Source: Verrucomicrobiaceae bacterium UBA7681 (GTDB taxonomy: Bacteria; Verrucomicrobiota; Verrucomicrobiia; Verrucomicrobiales; Verrucomicrobiaceae). From it: a DNA stretch of 64,000 bases. Below are positions 34,601 to 43,239 of the stretch, piece by piece; position 1 is the stretch's first letter, and every line of letters begins with the position of its first letter. A program made the translations under genes and the position numbers. The stretch covers positions 58,514 through 122,513 of the forward strand of contig DLGZ01000060.1 in the NCBI GenBank assembly GCA_002482965.1, in the 5' to 3' direction. Below the pieces are notes generated by a model. That model saw only the letters and a program-made list of their open reading frames with translations. It ran no database searches and had not been told where the DNA came from.

Positions 34601-35134
34601 TTATGCCTTCTTGGTCGGCGTGGGCGTTTCTACAAAGGATGCCACGGCCAGCAGGATCGCCGCGCAAACGACGCAGGAATCCGCCACATTGAAGGAAGGC
34701 CACGGATGAAACGGCCAGAAGCCGAAGTCAAACCGCAGGAAGTCCACGACGTAGCCGTCGAAAAACGTGCCGTCCAAAAGCTTGCCGCCATCGTGATTGC
34801 GGAACAGGCGGTCGGTGAGATTGCCGAAGATGCCGGAGACCAGCAGCGCCACGGCGAGGCGGCTCACCTTGCCGGGAAACAGGCCTTTGCCGTGCATCAC
34901 GTAGATGAAGACCAGCGCGGCGAGCGAGATGGCGGCGAAGGCGTAGTTAGCGTACTGCGTGCCGTTGAACATGCCAAAGGCCACGCCGGTGTTTGAGGCA
35001 TGGTGCAGCCAGAAGACACCGGGGATGACTTCCTGCTCGGTCTCGTAGAGCCTGAAATGCTGCACGATCCAGCTCTTGGTGAACTGGTCGAGGATGTACA
35101 GCGGAAGCGAGAGGAGCAGAAAGAGGCGAATCAT
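34601..35134 (-). CDS. lspA: Lipoprotein signal peptidase (signal peptidase II)
   Basis: A 177-residue membrane protein, normal length, with four hydrophobic spans (about 3-20, 62-82, 92-110 and 145-165). LspA motifs are SNTGVAFGMFNG, LLVSGIFGNLTDR with the first catalytic Asp, and YVVDFLRF / WPSFNVADSCV with the second. It removes the signal peptide of lipid-modified prolipoproteins, of which several are encoded in this window. It lies 8 bases downstream of a zinc dehydrogenase gene on the same strand. Confidence 0.96.
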   Translation of the reverse strand: MIRLFLLLSLPLYILDQFTKSWIVQHFRLYETEQEVIPGVFWLHHASNTGVAFGMFNGTQYANYAFAAISLAALVFIYVMHGKGLFPGKVSRLAVALLVSGIFGNLTDRLFRNHDGGKLLDGTFFDGYVVDFLRFDFGFWPFHPWPSFNVADSCVVCAAILLAVASFVETPTPTKKA

Positions 35135-35142
35135 AGAGATGT

Positions 35143-36279
35143 TCAGGCGGGCTGCAGCACGACCTTGAGCAGGCCTTCCTTGTTGTCATGCAGGCGCTTG
35201 AACCAGCCTGCGCCTTCGGAGAGAGGGACGACGGCGCTGAGCAGCGGCTCGACCTGAATGCTGCCGTCCTGAATGCGGCGGATCGCTTCAGGATATTCAC
35301 CGGCGCAGGAGCAGGAGCCCTTGATGGTGAGCTGGCGAGTGACGACTTCCTGAAGCGGGAAGGGGGTGTTCGGCTGAAGGTTGCCGATCAGCACGACCTG
35401 GCCGCCTTTGCGCACACTGCGGATCGCGAGATCCAGCGGAGCACCTGCGCCCACAACTTCAAAGCTCGCGTCAGCACCGTCGCCGCCACAGATCTGGCGG
35501 ATGTGCATGGCCAGGCCTTCCTGCTTGGCGTTGAAAACTTCCTCGGCACCGAGCTTGCGGGCGAGTTCCAAGCGGCTGTCGTCGAGATCCACGGCGATCA
35601 CTTTTTCCCAGCCGCGTGCTTTCAGCGCCTGAATGACCAGCAGGCCGATCAATCCGGCACCCACGACGACGGCGATGCCACCACTGGCTTCTGTCACGTC
35701 GTCTTCGACTTCGGCTCCATGGTTGTGCTCGCAGTCATGACCGCAGCCTTCGCCGTGAACGTGTTGGAAGGCCTCGCCCACTTCGATGCCATCGGCCAGA
35801 TTCACCGCGTGCAGGGCGATGGACACCGGCTCTGCAAACGCCGCCTTCTCATAAGAGAGGTCATCTGGGATGCGATACAGGATGCGTGTTGGCAGGGCGA
35901 TCTTCTCGGCAAAGCAGCCGTGGCGGCGGTATTCACCCGGGGAAACGCCCAGCACCTTGCGATTGGGGCAGAGGTTCACGAATCCGGATTTGCACTCTTC
36001 GCACTCGCCGCAGTATTCGGTGGAGTCAAAGGTCACGCGGTCGCCGAGGTTCCAGCCGCTCACGCCTTCGCCCAGAGCGATGATTTCTCCCGCTGCCTCA
36101 TGGCCCATGACGATGGGCATCTGGCGGCGTCCGCTGCGGCCATCCATGCCGTGGATGTCGCTGCCGCAGATGCCGCAGGCGGCGATCTTGACCAGCACCT
36201 CGCCAGCGGCTGCGGTGGGTTCAGGGAATTCGAGGTCGTAGTTGAACTCGGAGGGGGCGGTGAGGACGAGCGCTTTCAT
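35143..36279 (-). CDS. Zinc-dependent MDR dehydrogenase with His/Cys-rich insert
   Basis: About 378 residues from MKALVLTAPSEF; upstream in-frame codons lack family similarity. The medium-chain dehydrogenase fold is clear: catalytic-zinc ligands Cys38 (CGICGSD) and His60-Glu61 (GHE), structural-zinc cysteines 90, 93, 96 and 104 (CGECEECKSGFVNLC) and a Rossmann motif GAGLIG at residues 207-212. Between the catalytic and Rossmann parts, residues 170-190 form an unusual His/Cys-rich segment (HVHGEGCGHDCEHNHG). Family members oxidise polyols or alcohols with NAD(P). The substrate cannot be named. It precedes lspA by 8 bases. Confidence 0.9.
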   Translation of the reverse strand: MKALVLTAPSEFNYDLEFPEPTAAAGEVLVKIAACGICGSDIHGMDGRSGRRQMPIVMGHEAAGEIIALGEGVSGWNLGDRVTFDSTEYCGECEECKSGFVNLCPNRKVLGVSPGEYRRHGCFAEKIALPTRILYRIPDDLSYEKAAFAEPVSIALHAVNLADGIEVGEAFQHVHGEGCGHDCEHNHGAEVEDDVTEASGGIAVVVGAGLIGLLVIQALKARGWEKVIAVDLDDSRLELARKLGAEEVFNAKQEGLAMHIRQICGGDGADASFEVVGAGAPLDLAIRSVRKGGQVVLIGNLQPNTPFPLQEVVTRQLTIKGSCSCAGEYPEAIRRIQDGSIQVEPLLSAVVPLSEGAGWFKRLHDNKEGLLKVVLQPA

Positions 36280-36406
36280 GGGAGCGCGGATCATGCCCCG
36301 AGTGTGGCCGGAGGCAAGAAGGTTCCGAATGCGAACGCCGAATGCCAGAGGGGCAGGGCGGATGATTCGAGATTGGCCCATCGCTCCGCAGGCCGCAGCG
36401 CGCGTT

Positions 36407-36470
36407 TTGTAGTACCTGCTTTAGCAGGTTCAGGGCGCGTCATCCAGAGCCTGCTAAAGCAGGTGCTACA
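36407..36470. repeat. Large inverted repeat built on CCTGCTTTAGCAGG palindromes
   Basis: Two palindromic cores, ACCTGCTTTAGCAGGT (36414-36429) and CCTGCTAAAGCAGG (36450-36463), lie in arms that are themselves inverted (TTGTAGTACCTGCTTTAGCA against TGCTAAAGCAGGTGCTACAA). They sit in the 266-base gap between the dehydrogenase and the release-factor-like gene. This looks like a dispersed REP-type element. No other feature is visible in the gap. Confidence 0.7.
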
Positions 36471-36545
36471 ATACGCCACTTGGGCCTGCGGAGGAGTGCG
36501 ACGAGAGTCGAGCCGTCAAAATAGCACCCTCTTCGTCATTTGCCG

Positions 36546-36950
36546 TTACTCGTCGCTGCCCGGCTTGCCACGTCCTTCTTTAATCCCCGCACGATGCCTC
36601 TTACCCGCGACATACCGCCGTTTCAGGCCACGGGGCCGGGCGCGGGTCTGGCGGCGTTTCTTTTCGCGGTCGTTTTGGATTTCGAGCTTCGCGGCCTGAA
36701 AGGCTGCTTCAAGGCGGTCGCAAAGCTCCTGGCGGGCGATGAGGCGGTTCTGCGACTGCGAGCGCTCGCGCTGGCAGCGCACCTCGAGGCCGCTGGGCAC
36801 GTGCCGCAGGACGACGGTGGAGCTTGTCTTGTTGATCTTCTGGCCGCCCGCGCCACCGCCACGAATGAACGACTCCTCCAGATCCTCCTCACGGATGCGG
36901 AGTTTCTGCATGCGGGTGCGCAGCGCGTTGTCTTCAGGCAGATCGGCCAT
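36546..36950 (-). CDS. Peptide-chain release factor-like protein (GGQ domain, ArfB/mtRF-R type)
   Basis: A 134-residue protein with RGGGAGGQKINKTSS at residues 30-44, including the GGQ motif (35-37) that triggers peptidyl-tRNA hydrolysis in release factors. The codon-recognition domain of RF1 and RF2 is absent. The C-terminal tail is Arg/Lys-rich (KKRRQTRARPRGLKRRYVAG), like the tail that ArfB places in the empty mRNA channel. A role in rescue of stalled ribosomes is inferred. Its start is 83 bases from the divergent thyA. Confidence 0.88.
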   Translation of the reverse strand: MADLPEDNALRTRMQKLRIREEDLEESFIRGGGAGGQKINKTSSTVVLRHVPSGLEVRCQRERSQSQNRLIARQELCDRLEAAFQAAKLEIQNDREKKRRQTRARPRGLKRRYVAGKRHRAGIKEGRGKPGSDE

Positions 36951-37033
36951 GGGCGCAGCATCGGGGCAGGGGAGCCTTACCGCAACCGCTGCGTTTGCAT
37001 TGCATCCCCTCCGCGCCCCGCTATGACTGGGCG

Positions 37034-37831
37034 ATGGAAGAATACCACCGCCTGCTGCGCAAAGTGCTCGAACACGGAAGCTACCGTGAGGACCGCACCG
37101 GCACGGGGGCGTACTCCGTGTTTGGCGAGCAGAGCCGCTACGATCTCAGCACCACTTTCCCGCTCGTCACCACCAAGAAGCTCCACCTGCGCTCCATCAT
37201 TCATGAGCTGCTGTGGTTCCTGAAGGGCGACACCAACGTCAAGTACCTGCGAGACAACAAAGTCACCATCTGGGACGAATGGGCGGATGAAAACGGCGAT
37301 CTCGGCCCCGTCTATGGCGCGCAGTGGCGGCGCTGGCAGGGCGCCCCCGGAGCGGAGACGCACGATCAGATCGCCAGCCTCATCCACGGCATCAAAACGA
37401 ATCCCTACAGCCGCCGCCACATCGTCAGCGCCTGGAACGTGCCGCACATCGAGAAGATGGCGCTGCCACCCTGCCACTGCCTGTTTCAGTTCTTTGTGGA
37501 TCGCGGCCGGCTGAGCTGCCAGCTCTACCAGCGCAGCGCCGATCTCTTCCTGGGCGTGCCCTTCAACATCGCCAGCTACGCCCTGCTCACCCAGATGGTC
37601 GCGCAGGTCTGCGACCTCCAGCCCGGCGAATTCGTCCACACCTTCGGCGATCTCCACCTTTACAAGAACCACCTTGAGCAGGCCCAGCTCCAGCTCACCC
37701 GCCAGCCTCGTGCTCTGCCGGTGATGAAGCTGAATCCTGATGTGAAAGAGATCGACGCCTTTACGTACGAAGACTTCACGCTGGAAGGGTATGATCCGCA
37801 TCCTGCGATCAAGGCAGAGATCGCGGTGTGA
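37034..37831 (+). CDS. thyA: Thymidylate synthase
   Basis: A 265-residue protein, the usual length, starting MEEYHRLLRKVLEHG. It has RTGTGAYSVFGEQ, the phosphate-binding SRRHIVSAWNV (126-136) and catalytic Cys147 in LPPCHCLFQFF. ThyA methylates dUMP with methylene-tetrahydrofolate; folP for folate synthesis lies elsewhere in the window. The last bases run close to a small secreted-protein gene on the same strand. Confidence 0.97.
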   Translation: MEEYHRLLRKVLEHGSYREDRTGTGAYSVFGEQSRYDLSTTFPLVTTKKLHLRSIIHELLWFLKGDTNVKYLRDNKVTIWDEWADENGDLGPVYGAQWRRWQGAPGAETHDQIASLIHGIKTNPYSRRHIVSAWNVPHIEKMALPPCHCLFQFFVDRGRLSCQLYQRSADLFLGVPFNIASYALLTQMVAQVCDLQPGEFVHTFGDLHLYKNHLEQAQLQLTRQPRALPVMKLNPDVKEIDAFTYEDFTLEGYDPHPAIKAEIAV

Positions 37832-37857
37832 TTTATCGGGTGGGAGGACCGCATGCT

Positions 37858-38259
37858 ATGAATCCCCGCGCATCCAGTCTTTGCATGAGCCGTCTTGGGT
37901 TCATTCTCCTGCTGTTGTTTTCGGTGTTGATGGTGAATCTGGCATACGCCAAGCGCGCACAAGCTGCGAAGGTGAAGCCTGTGGTGCATGGAGGGGTGCG
38001 CTATGAGGCCCCAAATGCGAATGGCCGGCAGGCCGTAGTGGAGGCGTGGGATGTGGCCAGCGGTAAAAAGCTCTGGTCAGTCACCGTGTTCAAAGTCGCC
38101 ATCAAATTTTATCTCGAGGAAGATGTGCAGTGGGTATTCATTCAAGCCCTGAGTGTCGAGGCTGGGAAATTGGTCGTTACCAGCGAGGATGATCAGACCT
38201 ACCTGGTGGACTTGAAGTCGCGCGCGGTGACGAAGGCGGATGGAAAGTTGATCAAATAA
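37858..38259 (+). CDS. Small secreted or anchored protein of unknown function
   Basis: About 133 residues from the ATG at 37858, chosen for the GGGAGGA stretch about 10 bases upstream; another ATG is at 37885. A hydrophobic segment (about residues 10-30, GFILLLLFSVLMVNLAYA) acts as signal or anchor. The remainder has beta-propeller-like pieces (VEAWDVASGKKLWSVTVF, SEDDQTYLVDLKS) resembling one or two PQQ-type blades, too few for a full propeller. It starts 26 bases after thyA. Confidence 0.7.
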   Translation: MNPRASSLCMSRLGFILLLLFSVLMVNLAYAKRAQAAKVKPVVHGGVRYEAPNANGRQAVVEAWDVASGKKLWSVTVFKVAIKFYLEEDVQWVFIQALSVEAGKLVVTSEDDQTYLVDLKSRAVTKADGKLIK

Positions 38260-38690
38260 ATTTGGAAACACAGCGTGCTGCGACCTGCAGCGGAATGAAT
38301 TCGGCGTGGCCAAGGTGAAAGATCGAAGGCAGTTGGACCTTTTCACGGCGATGAAATCTGCCGCTCCTGGTGCTTCCAGGTGTGGCAGTGGATGTTTTCC
38401 TGCCACACATGCAGGTCCGCAGGGCCGTGCCACGAGGCTGTGGTGGGCCAACTGGCTGGCTGCGCGATGCGCCGATGGCATGCATTCCAATGCTGGCGCT
38501 GCATGCGTGGTCGTAGGATGGGCACGTCTGTCAGTGCAGGGCAATCACCACAGCCTGCGAACGTCCTCGCAGTCGAGGCGGAGTGGGTTCGCAGGCGCTC
38601 TCGCTGGGGGCGGGTTTCCTTCGTTTCCAATTTTGAGTCCCCTGGGTGGCAATGGGAAACGAAGCTTGGGAGCGCCGCAGCAGGCTTCGA
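38260..38690. other. Gene-free, hairpin-rich region between convergent genes
   Basis: A 431-base stretch with three strong perfect stems: TGTGGCAG/CTGCCACA (38381-38388 with 38400-38407), CCTGCGAAC/GTTCGCAGG (38554-38562 with 38587-38595, with an inner CCTCG/CGAGG) and CTTCGTTTCC/GGAAACGAAG (38619-38628 with 38655-38664). An open frame crosses it but has an odd composition (Cys/Trp/His-rich) and no family similarity. It may hold terminators, REP-like elements or a structured RNA. Confidence 0.55.
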
Positions 38691-39407
38691 TTACTCCGTC
38701 AGGCGCGGATCAGCGATGATCTCGGCGGTCATGTGTTTCAGATGAGCAGCTAGGTTGGGATCGCCTTTGGCTGCGGCATGCTCTGAGAGGGTGAGTGTCA
38801 AAGTGACCAGCTTGTTTTCGAAGTGCTGCTGGCTTTGAGGAGGCCCCGGGCCTTTTTGGATGAGGGCCATCAGTTGCTGATGGGCTTTGATTTTGCTCTG
38901 CAAATACGCGACGCTGTCGCCGCTGTAGCGCGTGAACAAATCCACCTCACCTGCATCGATCAAGGCATCCTGCATGTAACGAAAGCAGCGTTTGGAAAAA
39001 TCGGGCTGCTTTTCATCCAACGTCTTGAACAGTTTCACCGACTGGTCTGCTTCAGCCAGAGTGCGGTTGATGGAAACGACGTCGTGAAACAGTTCGGGGG
39101 TGGCTTTGCCAGCCAGGATGGTCTGCGTGCCCTGATCTCTCAAGGCCGTGAGTGCGGCTAGAGCCGGTGGGTATTTTTCTCCCAGTTTTTTCCAGGCGCT
39201 GAGGGCAAAAGAAAGCCGGACGCCGTATTGAGCCTGGTCGATCCGCAAGGCATTGGCATGATACCATTCATGCCGCTCCAGAGCTGCTTCGTATTCACCA
39301 ATGCGGGCCAGTGACTGGGCGTCCGAGAGGGCCTTGGCTGCGTCATCATCGGCAGCAGCAGATGTGACGAGCATGGCGGCGACGGCCAGTGGAAGGAGAT
39401 AGCGCAT
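38691..39407 (-). CDS. Secreted protein of unknown function
   Basis: About 238 residues from MRYLLPLAVAAMLV (alternative ATGs at 39416 and 39419). A signal peptide ends near SAAAD. The rest is helical with TPR-like pieces (ALSDAQSLARIGEYEAALER, LFKTLDEKQPDFSKRCFRYM) and no catalytic motif that I recognise. It converges on the hairpin-rich gap and stands between that and carA. Confidence 0.75.
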   Translation of the reverse strand: MRYLLPLAVAAMLVTSAAADDDAAKALSDAQSLARIGEYEAALERHEWYHANALRIDQAQYGVRLSFALSAWKKLGEKYPPALAALTALRDQGTQTILAGKATPELFHDVVSINRTLAEADQSVKLFKTLDEKQPDFSKRCFRYMQDALIDAGEVDLFTRYSGDSVAYLQSKIKAHQQLMALIQKGPGPPQSQQHFENKLVTLTLTLSEHAAAKGDPNLAAHLKHMTAEIIADPRLTE

Positions 39408-39538
39408 GAGTTGCATCATGGAAGTACGCCAGACATGAGTGGCTGTCGTACGAATCCTGCAAGCCGGAGGCTCGCGCAGCTACGCAGCACGAGGCTTCAC
39501 CGCTCCTTGACCTTTGACCGCCATGACGGCTCGGTTTT

Positions 39539-40705
39539 CTACCTTCCCGTTTCGATCATCCGGGCGAACTCGGCGAAGAAGTACTTCGCGTCATGCGGGC
39601 CGGGAGCGGCTTCGGGGTGGTATTGGACGCTGAGCACGGGGGCCTCGCGATGGCGCATGCCTTCGACGGTGCCGTCGTTGAGGTTGATGTGCGTGACCTC
39701 GACGTTGCCGGGCAGCGAGGAGGGATCAATGGCGAAGCCGTGGTTCTGGCTGGTGATGGACACCTTGCCATTGCGCAGGTCCTTCACGGGCTGGTTGCCG
39801 CCGCGATGGCCGAACTTGAGCTTGAAGGTCTTGCCGCCGTAGGCGTGGCCGAGAATCTGGTGGCCGAGGCAGATGGCGAAGATGGGCATCTTGCCGATGA
39901 GCTGCTTCACTTCCGTGTGGATGTAGTCCAGTGCGGCGGGATCGCCAGGGCCGTTGGAAAGGAAGACGCCGTCGGGATTCCGGGCGAGCACGTCCTTGGC
40001 ACTGGTGGTGGCTGGGACGACGTCCACGCGGAAGCCATGCTGGCGCAGGCGGCGCAGGATGTTGCGCTTCACGCCGAAGTCATAGGCCACGATGTGGTGC
40101 TTGGCTTCGGGAAGCGGGTGGCGCACGATGCCGTCAGCGCCGGGCTCTCGATTCTGCGAGGGGCTGGGGATGTCCCAGTCGCCGCTTTCGAGGCCTTCAG
40201 GGTCCCAGAGGTAGGGGGCCTTGGTGGTGACTTCCTTGACGAAGTCGCTGCCTTCCATCGTCGGGCTGCTGGCGGCCTGTTTCACGGCTTCTTCAGCGGT
40301 GGCTCCGGTGGTGATGACGGCGCGCATGGCCCCCCGGGTGCGCAGGTGGGCGGTGAGGGCGCGGGTGTCCACGCCCTGGATGCCGGGGATGTTCCATTGC
40401 TTGAGGAAAGCGTCGAGGCTCTGCGTGCTGCGCCAGTTGCTGGGCACGTCGCAGAGTTCTTCGATGACGAATCCGCGCACGTGCGGTTCATGGCTTTCCA
40501 TGTCCAGCGGGTTCACGCCGTAGTTCCCGATCATGGGATACGTCATGGTCACGATCTGACCGCGATAGGAGGGATCGGTGAGGACCTCCTGATATCCGCT
40601 CATGGAGGTGTTAAAACAAATTTCGCCGGTGTGGGTGGCATCGGCGCCGAACGCCGTGCCTTCAAACACACGGCCATCTTCAAGAGCAAGGAGGGCTTTC
40701 TTCAT
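39539..40705 (-). CDS. carA: Carbamoyl-phosphate synthase small subunit
   Basis: A 388-residue protein from MKKALLALEDGRVFEG; upstream in-frame sequence is not family-like. The N-terminal domain has TGEICFNTSMSGYQEVLTDP and GNYGVNP; the C-terminal glutaminase has SNGPGDP, catalytic Cys in IFAICLGHQILGHA and the YHPEA triad segment. It supplies ammonia from glutamine to CarB for carbamoyl phosphate (pyrimidines, arginine). carB is not in the window. It follows metG by 70 bases on the same strand. Confidence 0.97.
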   Translation of the reverse strand: MKKALLALEDGRVFEGTAFGADATHTGEICFNTSMSGYQEVLTDPSYRGQIVTMTYPMIGNYGVNPLDMESHEPHVRGFVIEELCDVPSNWRSTQSLDAFLKQWNIPGIQGVDTRALTAHLRTRGAMRAVITTGATAEEAVKQAASSPTMEGSDFVKEVTTKAPYLWDPEGLESGDWDIPSPSQNREPGADGIVRHPLPEAKHHIVAYDFGVKRNILRRLRQHGFRVDVVPATTSAKDVLARNPDGVFLSNGPGDPAALDYIHTEVKQLIGKMPIFAICLGHQILGHAYGGKTFKLKFGHRGGNQPVKDLRNGKVSITSQNHGFAIDPSSLPGNVEVTHINLNDGTVEGMRHREAPVLSVQYHPEAAPGPHDAKYFFAEFARMIETGR

Positions 40706-40775
40706 CAAGGTTCGCCGCTGGTCATAGCCAGAAGGGCGGGGGGTGCAAGGATTGATCGTGTCGGGTTTTTTGGAA

Positions 40776-42347
40776 TTACTTCTCTTCGGTGATTTCCAGG
40801 CGCGGAAACAACGGCACAGGTGCGCCAAGCTGGTGGCCGCTGGGGAGCAGGCCCCACTTGAGGTCGCTCACCTTGAAACCGTCTGGCAGAGCCCAGCCAA
40901 TCTGCGCACGAGCGGTGACCATGGCGGTGGGCATGATGGGATTGAGCAGCACGCTGACGTGCGTGAGAGCCTCCGCCAGATGGTAGAGCACGCTGTCCAG
41001 GCGGGCGGCCTGTGCGGGGTCTTTGGCGAGTGAGAAGGGCTTGGTGCTGTCTACAAACGCATTCGCGTGCGTGACGATCTTCCACGCGGCGGCGATGCCT
41101 TCGTGGATGTCCCAGCCGTTCATCTTTTCAAGGTAGAGCGGGGTGGCCTCCGCGACGGTCTGGCGCAGGGCCTGATTGATCTCATCATCGTAGTCGCCCG
41201 GGGTGAGCACGCCTTCGCGGTACTTCTGCGCCATGTTGATGGAGCGGTTGAAAAGATTGCCCAGGCCGCCGGCGAGTTCCTTGTTGTAGGACATGATGAG
41301 GCGCTCATCGCTGAAGTCGGCGTCGTAGCCGGTGGCGATGTCGCGCATGAGGTAGTAGCGCAGGCCGTCCGGCGTGAAGGTGTCGGAGAGCACGTTCGGG
41401 TCGATCACGTTGCCGAGGCTCTTGCTGATCTTCGCACCCTTCATGTTCCACCAGCCGTGGACGATGAGCTTGGGGATCTGGTCGTCGGGGAAACCCAGCG
41501 CGTGCAGCATGATGGGCCAATAGACCGCATGCGCAGGCACCAGGATGTCTTTGCCAATGATCTCGGCATCGGCGGGCCAGATTTTTTCAAACTTCGGCAG
41601 GCCTTCGTTGCCCACTTCATCCGCCAGATAGCCGGCGAAGCTGATGTAATTCGTCAGCGCATCAAACCACACGTAGTTCACGAATTTTTCGTCAAAGGGC
41701 AGGGGAATGCCCCAGCTCAGGCGCTCCAGCGGGCGTGAGATGCAGAGGTCCTGCGCGTTGCCTTCGAGGGAGTTGAGCACGTCGTTGGCGCGGTGCGGCG
41801 GGTAGATGAAATCGGGATTGCCACGGATGTAATTTTTGAGCCACTCGACGTGATCGCTGAGGCGGAAGTACCAGTTTTCCTCCTGCAGCTCGACGACTTC
41901 TCCCCACTCCTCGCCGAAGCTGCCGTCAGGGCCGCGTTCTTTGTCGGTGAGGAACTGCTCCTGGCGCACGGAGTAGAAGCCGCCGTAGCTCTTTTTGTAA
42001 AGCTGGCCGCAGTCGTGCAGCTTTTGCAGCATGGCCTGCACCACGCGCTTGTGCTTGATGTCCGTCGTCGCGGCCCAGCCGTCGAAGCGCACGTTCAGCT
42101 TGTCCCACAGAGCGGTGAAATGCTGCGTGATGCCATCGACAAACTCCTGCGGCGACTGCCCGGCCTTGTCCGCGCTTTTCTGCACCTTCTGGCCATGCTG
42201 ATCCACGCCGGTGAGGAAGTACACCTCACGTCCGTTCAGCCGCTGAAAGCGTGCCATGACGTCCGCCAGCACCTTCTCATAAGCGTGGCCGATGTGCGGC
42301 GGCGCGTTGGTGTAATCAATGGCGGTGGTGATGTAGTAGGGCTTCAT
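40776..42347 (-). CDS. metG: Methionyl-tRNA synthetase (short form)
   Basis: A 523-residue class I synthetase from MKPYYITTAIDYTNAPPHIG. The HIGH motif is at residues 18-21 and the KMSKS equivalent is KISKS (in MKGAKISKSLGNVIDPNV) near residue 307. The connective-peptide zinc cysteines of the long type are absent, and the C-terminal tRNA-binding domain of some bacterial MetRS is missing, so this is the compact form. It charges tRNA-Met. carA follows downstream. Confidence 0.96.
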   Translation of the reverse strand: MKPYYITTAIDYTNAPPHIGHAYEKVLADVMARFQRLNGREVYFLTGVDQHGQKVQKSADKAGQSPQEFVDGITQHFTALWDKLNVRFDGWAATTDIKHKRVVQAMLQKLHDCGQLYKKSYGGFYSVRQEQFLTDKERGPDGSFGEEWGEVVELQEENWYFRLSDHVEWLKNYIRGNPDFIYPPHRANDVLNSLEGNAQDLCISRPLERLSWGIPLPFDEKFVNYVWFDALTNYISFAGYLADEVGNEGLPKFEKIWPADAEIIGKDILVPAHAVYWPIMLHALGFPDDQIPKLIVHGWWNMKGAKISKSLGNVIDPNVLSDTFTPDGLRYYLMRDIATGYDADFSDERLIMSYNKELAGGLGNLFNRSINMAQKYREGVLTPGDYDDEINQALRQTVAEATPLYLEKMNGWDIHEGIAAAWKIVTHANAFVDSTKPFSLAKDPAQAARLDSVLYHLAEALTHVSVLLNPIMPTAMVTARAQIGWALPDGFKVSDLKWGLLPSGHQLGAPVPLFPRLEITEEK

Positions 42348-42425
42348 GGTTGGGCGCGCCATCCCATGCCCCCCTTCCTCCTGCAATTCAAGTCTTCCTG
42401 CGGGGGAAAGCGGTGTCGCTGTTGT

Positions 42426-43094
42426 TCAGCCTATCAGGCTGCGAATGCCCATTCCTGCTATCAACAGCAGGAAAAACGACGCGATGGAGATGAACATCAC
42501 GATGCCGTAGAACGTCCAGAAACGACGCTGCTCCGCGAGAGCTGCAGCCAGATCGGCGAGCGACTGTGATTTCGCCAGCCGGACGATGTGGGAGGCATAA
42601 TGGGTCAGCCTCACCGCCGGGTAGAGGGTCAGGAAGGTGAAGAGCGCACAGATAACAGCCAGGCCCAGAGGGTGTAAGCACCCACTAAAGAGGGAGGGGG
42701 CCGATAAGCGCGCTCCATCCGCAGCCAGCACAAGGCAGACCAAGATCATCAATGCGCAGCCAATGCTCATCATAACGGCAATGAATCGCACCCACGGCCT
42801 GGTGCGGGTGAGTTCCGCAATGATGGCAGGCGCCACCAACCCGCTGTCACCAGCCTGCGCATGGGCAATGAATTCGGCAGACGGATTGAAATCATCAGGG
42901 TTTGGGCCTGCGGATTTGATGAGAGCAGCGGCTTTATCGAAGCCGACAATCTCAGCCAATCCCTGCCAGCCTGACAACTCGCGCCAGCCCAGATCAGACA
43001 CCCTGAAAAAGCCGGTCTTCAGGCCTTTTTCGATCTTGGAGGTTTTGAAGGTGCCAAGTTCCTGACCTTCACGGGTGACCAAATAGGCGCTCAT
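42426..43094 (-). CDS. GYF_2-domain membrane protein (paralogue 1)
   Basis: About 222 residues from MSAYLVTREGQELGTF, chosen because the neighbouring paralogue starts identically. Residues 1-60 form a GYF_2-like domain (GLKTGFFRVSDLGWRELSGW). Two or three membrane spans follow (about 113-140, 152-175, 200-220). Between the last two is a conserved helix (SLADLAAALAEQRRFWTFYG). The family has no established role; GYF domains bind Pro-rich peptides. It is a tandem duplicate of the next gene. Confidence 0.85.
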   Translation of the reverse strand: MSAYLVTREGQELGTFKTSKIEKGLKTGFFRVSDLGWRELSGWQGLAEIVGFDKAAALIKSAGPNPDDFNPSAEFIAHAQAGDSGLVAPAIIAELTRTRPWVRFIAVMMSIGCALMILVCLVLAADGARLSAPSLFSGCLHPLGLAVICALFTFLTLYPAVRLTHYASHIVRLAKSQSLADLAAALAEQRRFWTFYGIVMFISIASFFLLLIAGMGIRSLIG

Positions 43095-43239
43095 ACGTGC
43101 CCGGCTCTGAGCAGTGACCGTGCCCAAGTGCTGAGGTGTTTTGGTCGGAAGGCTGTCGTGTGCTTCGATGCCGGCTGATGGCGGATGGATGAGGTGATGA
43201 CGCCCCTCAGCACCTTCTCAGGGGCGGACTCTCGGTGGC

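Noticed and set aside
38306..38719. Plus-strand gene in the convergent gap
   Set aside because: Odd composition rich in Cys, Trp and His, no recognisable domain, and dense hairpins in the same DNA.
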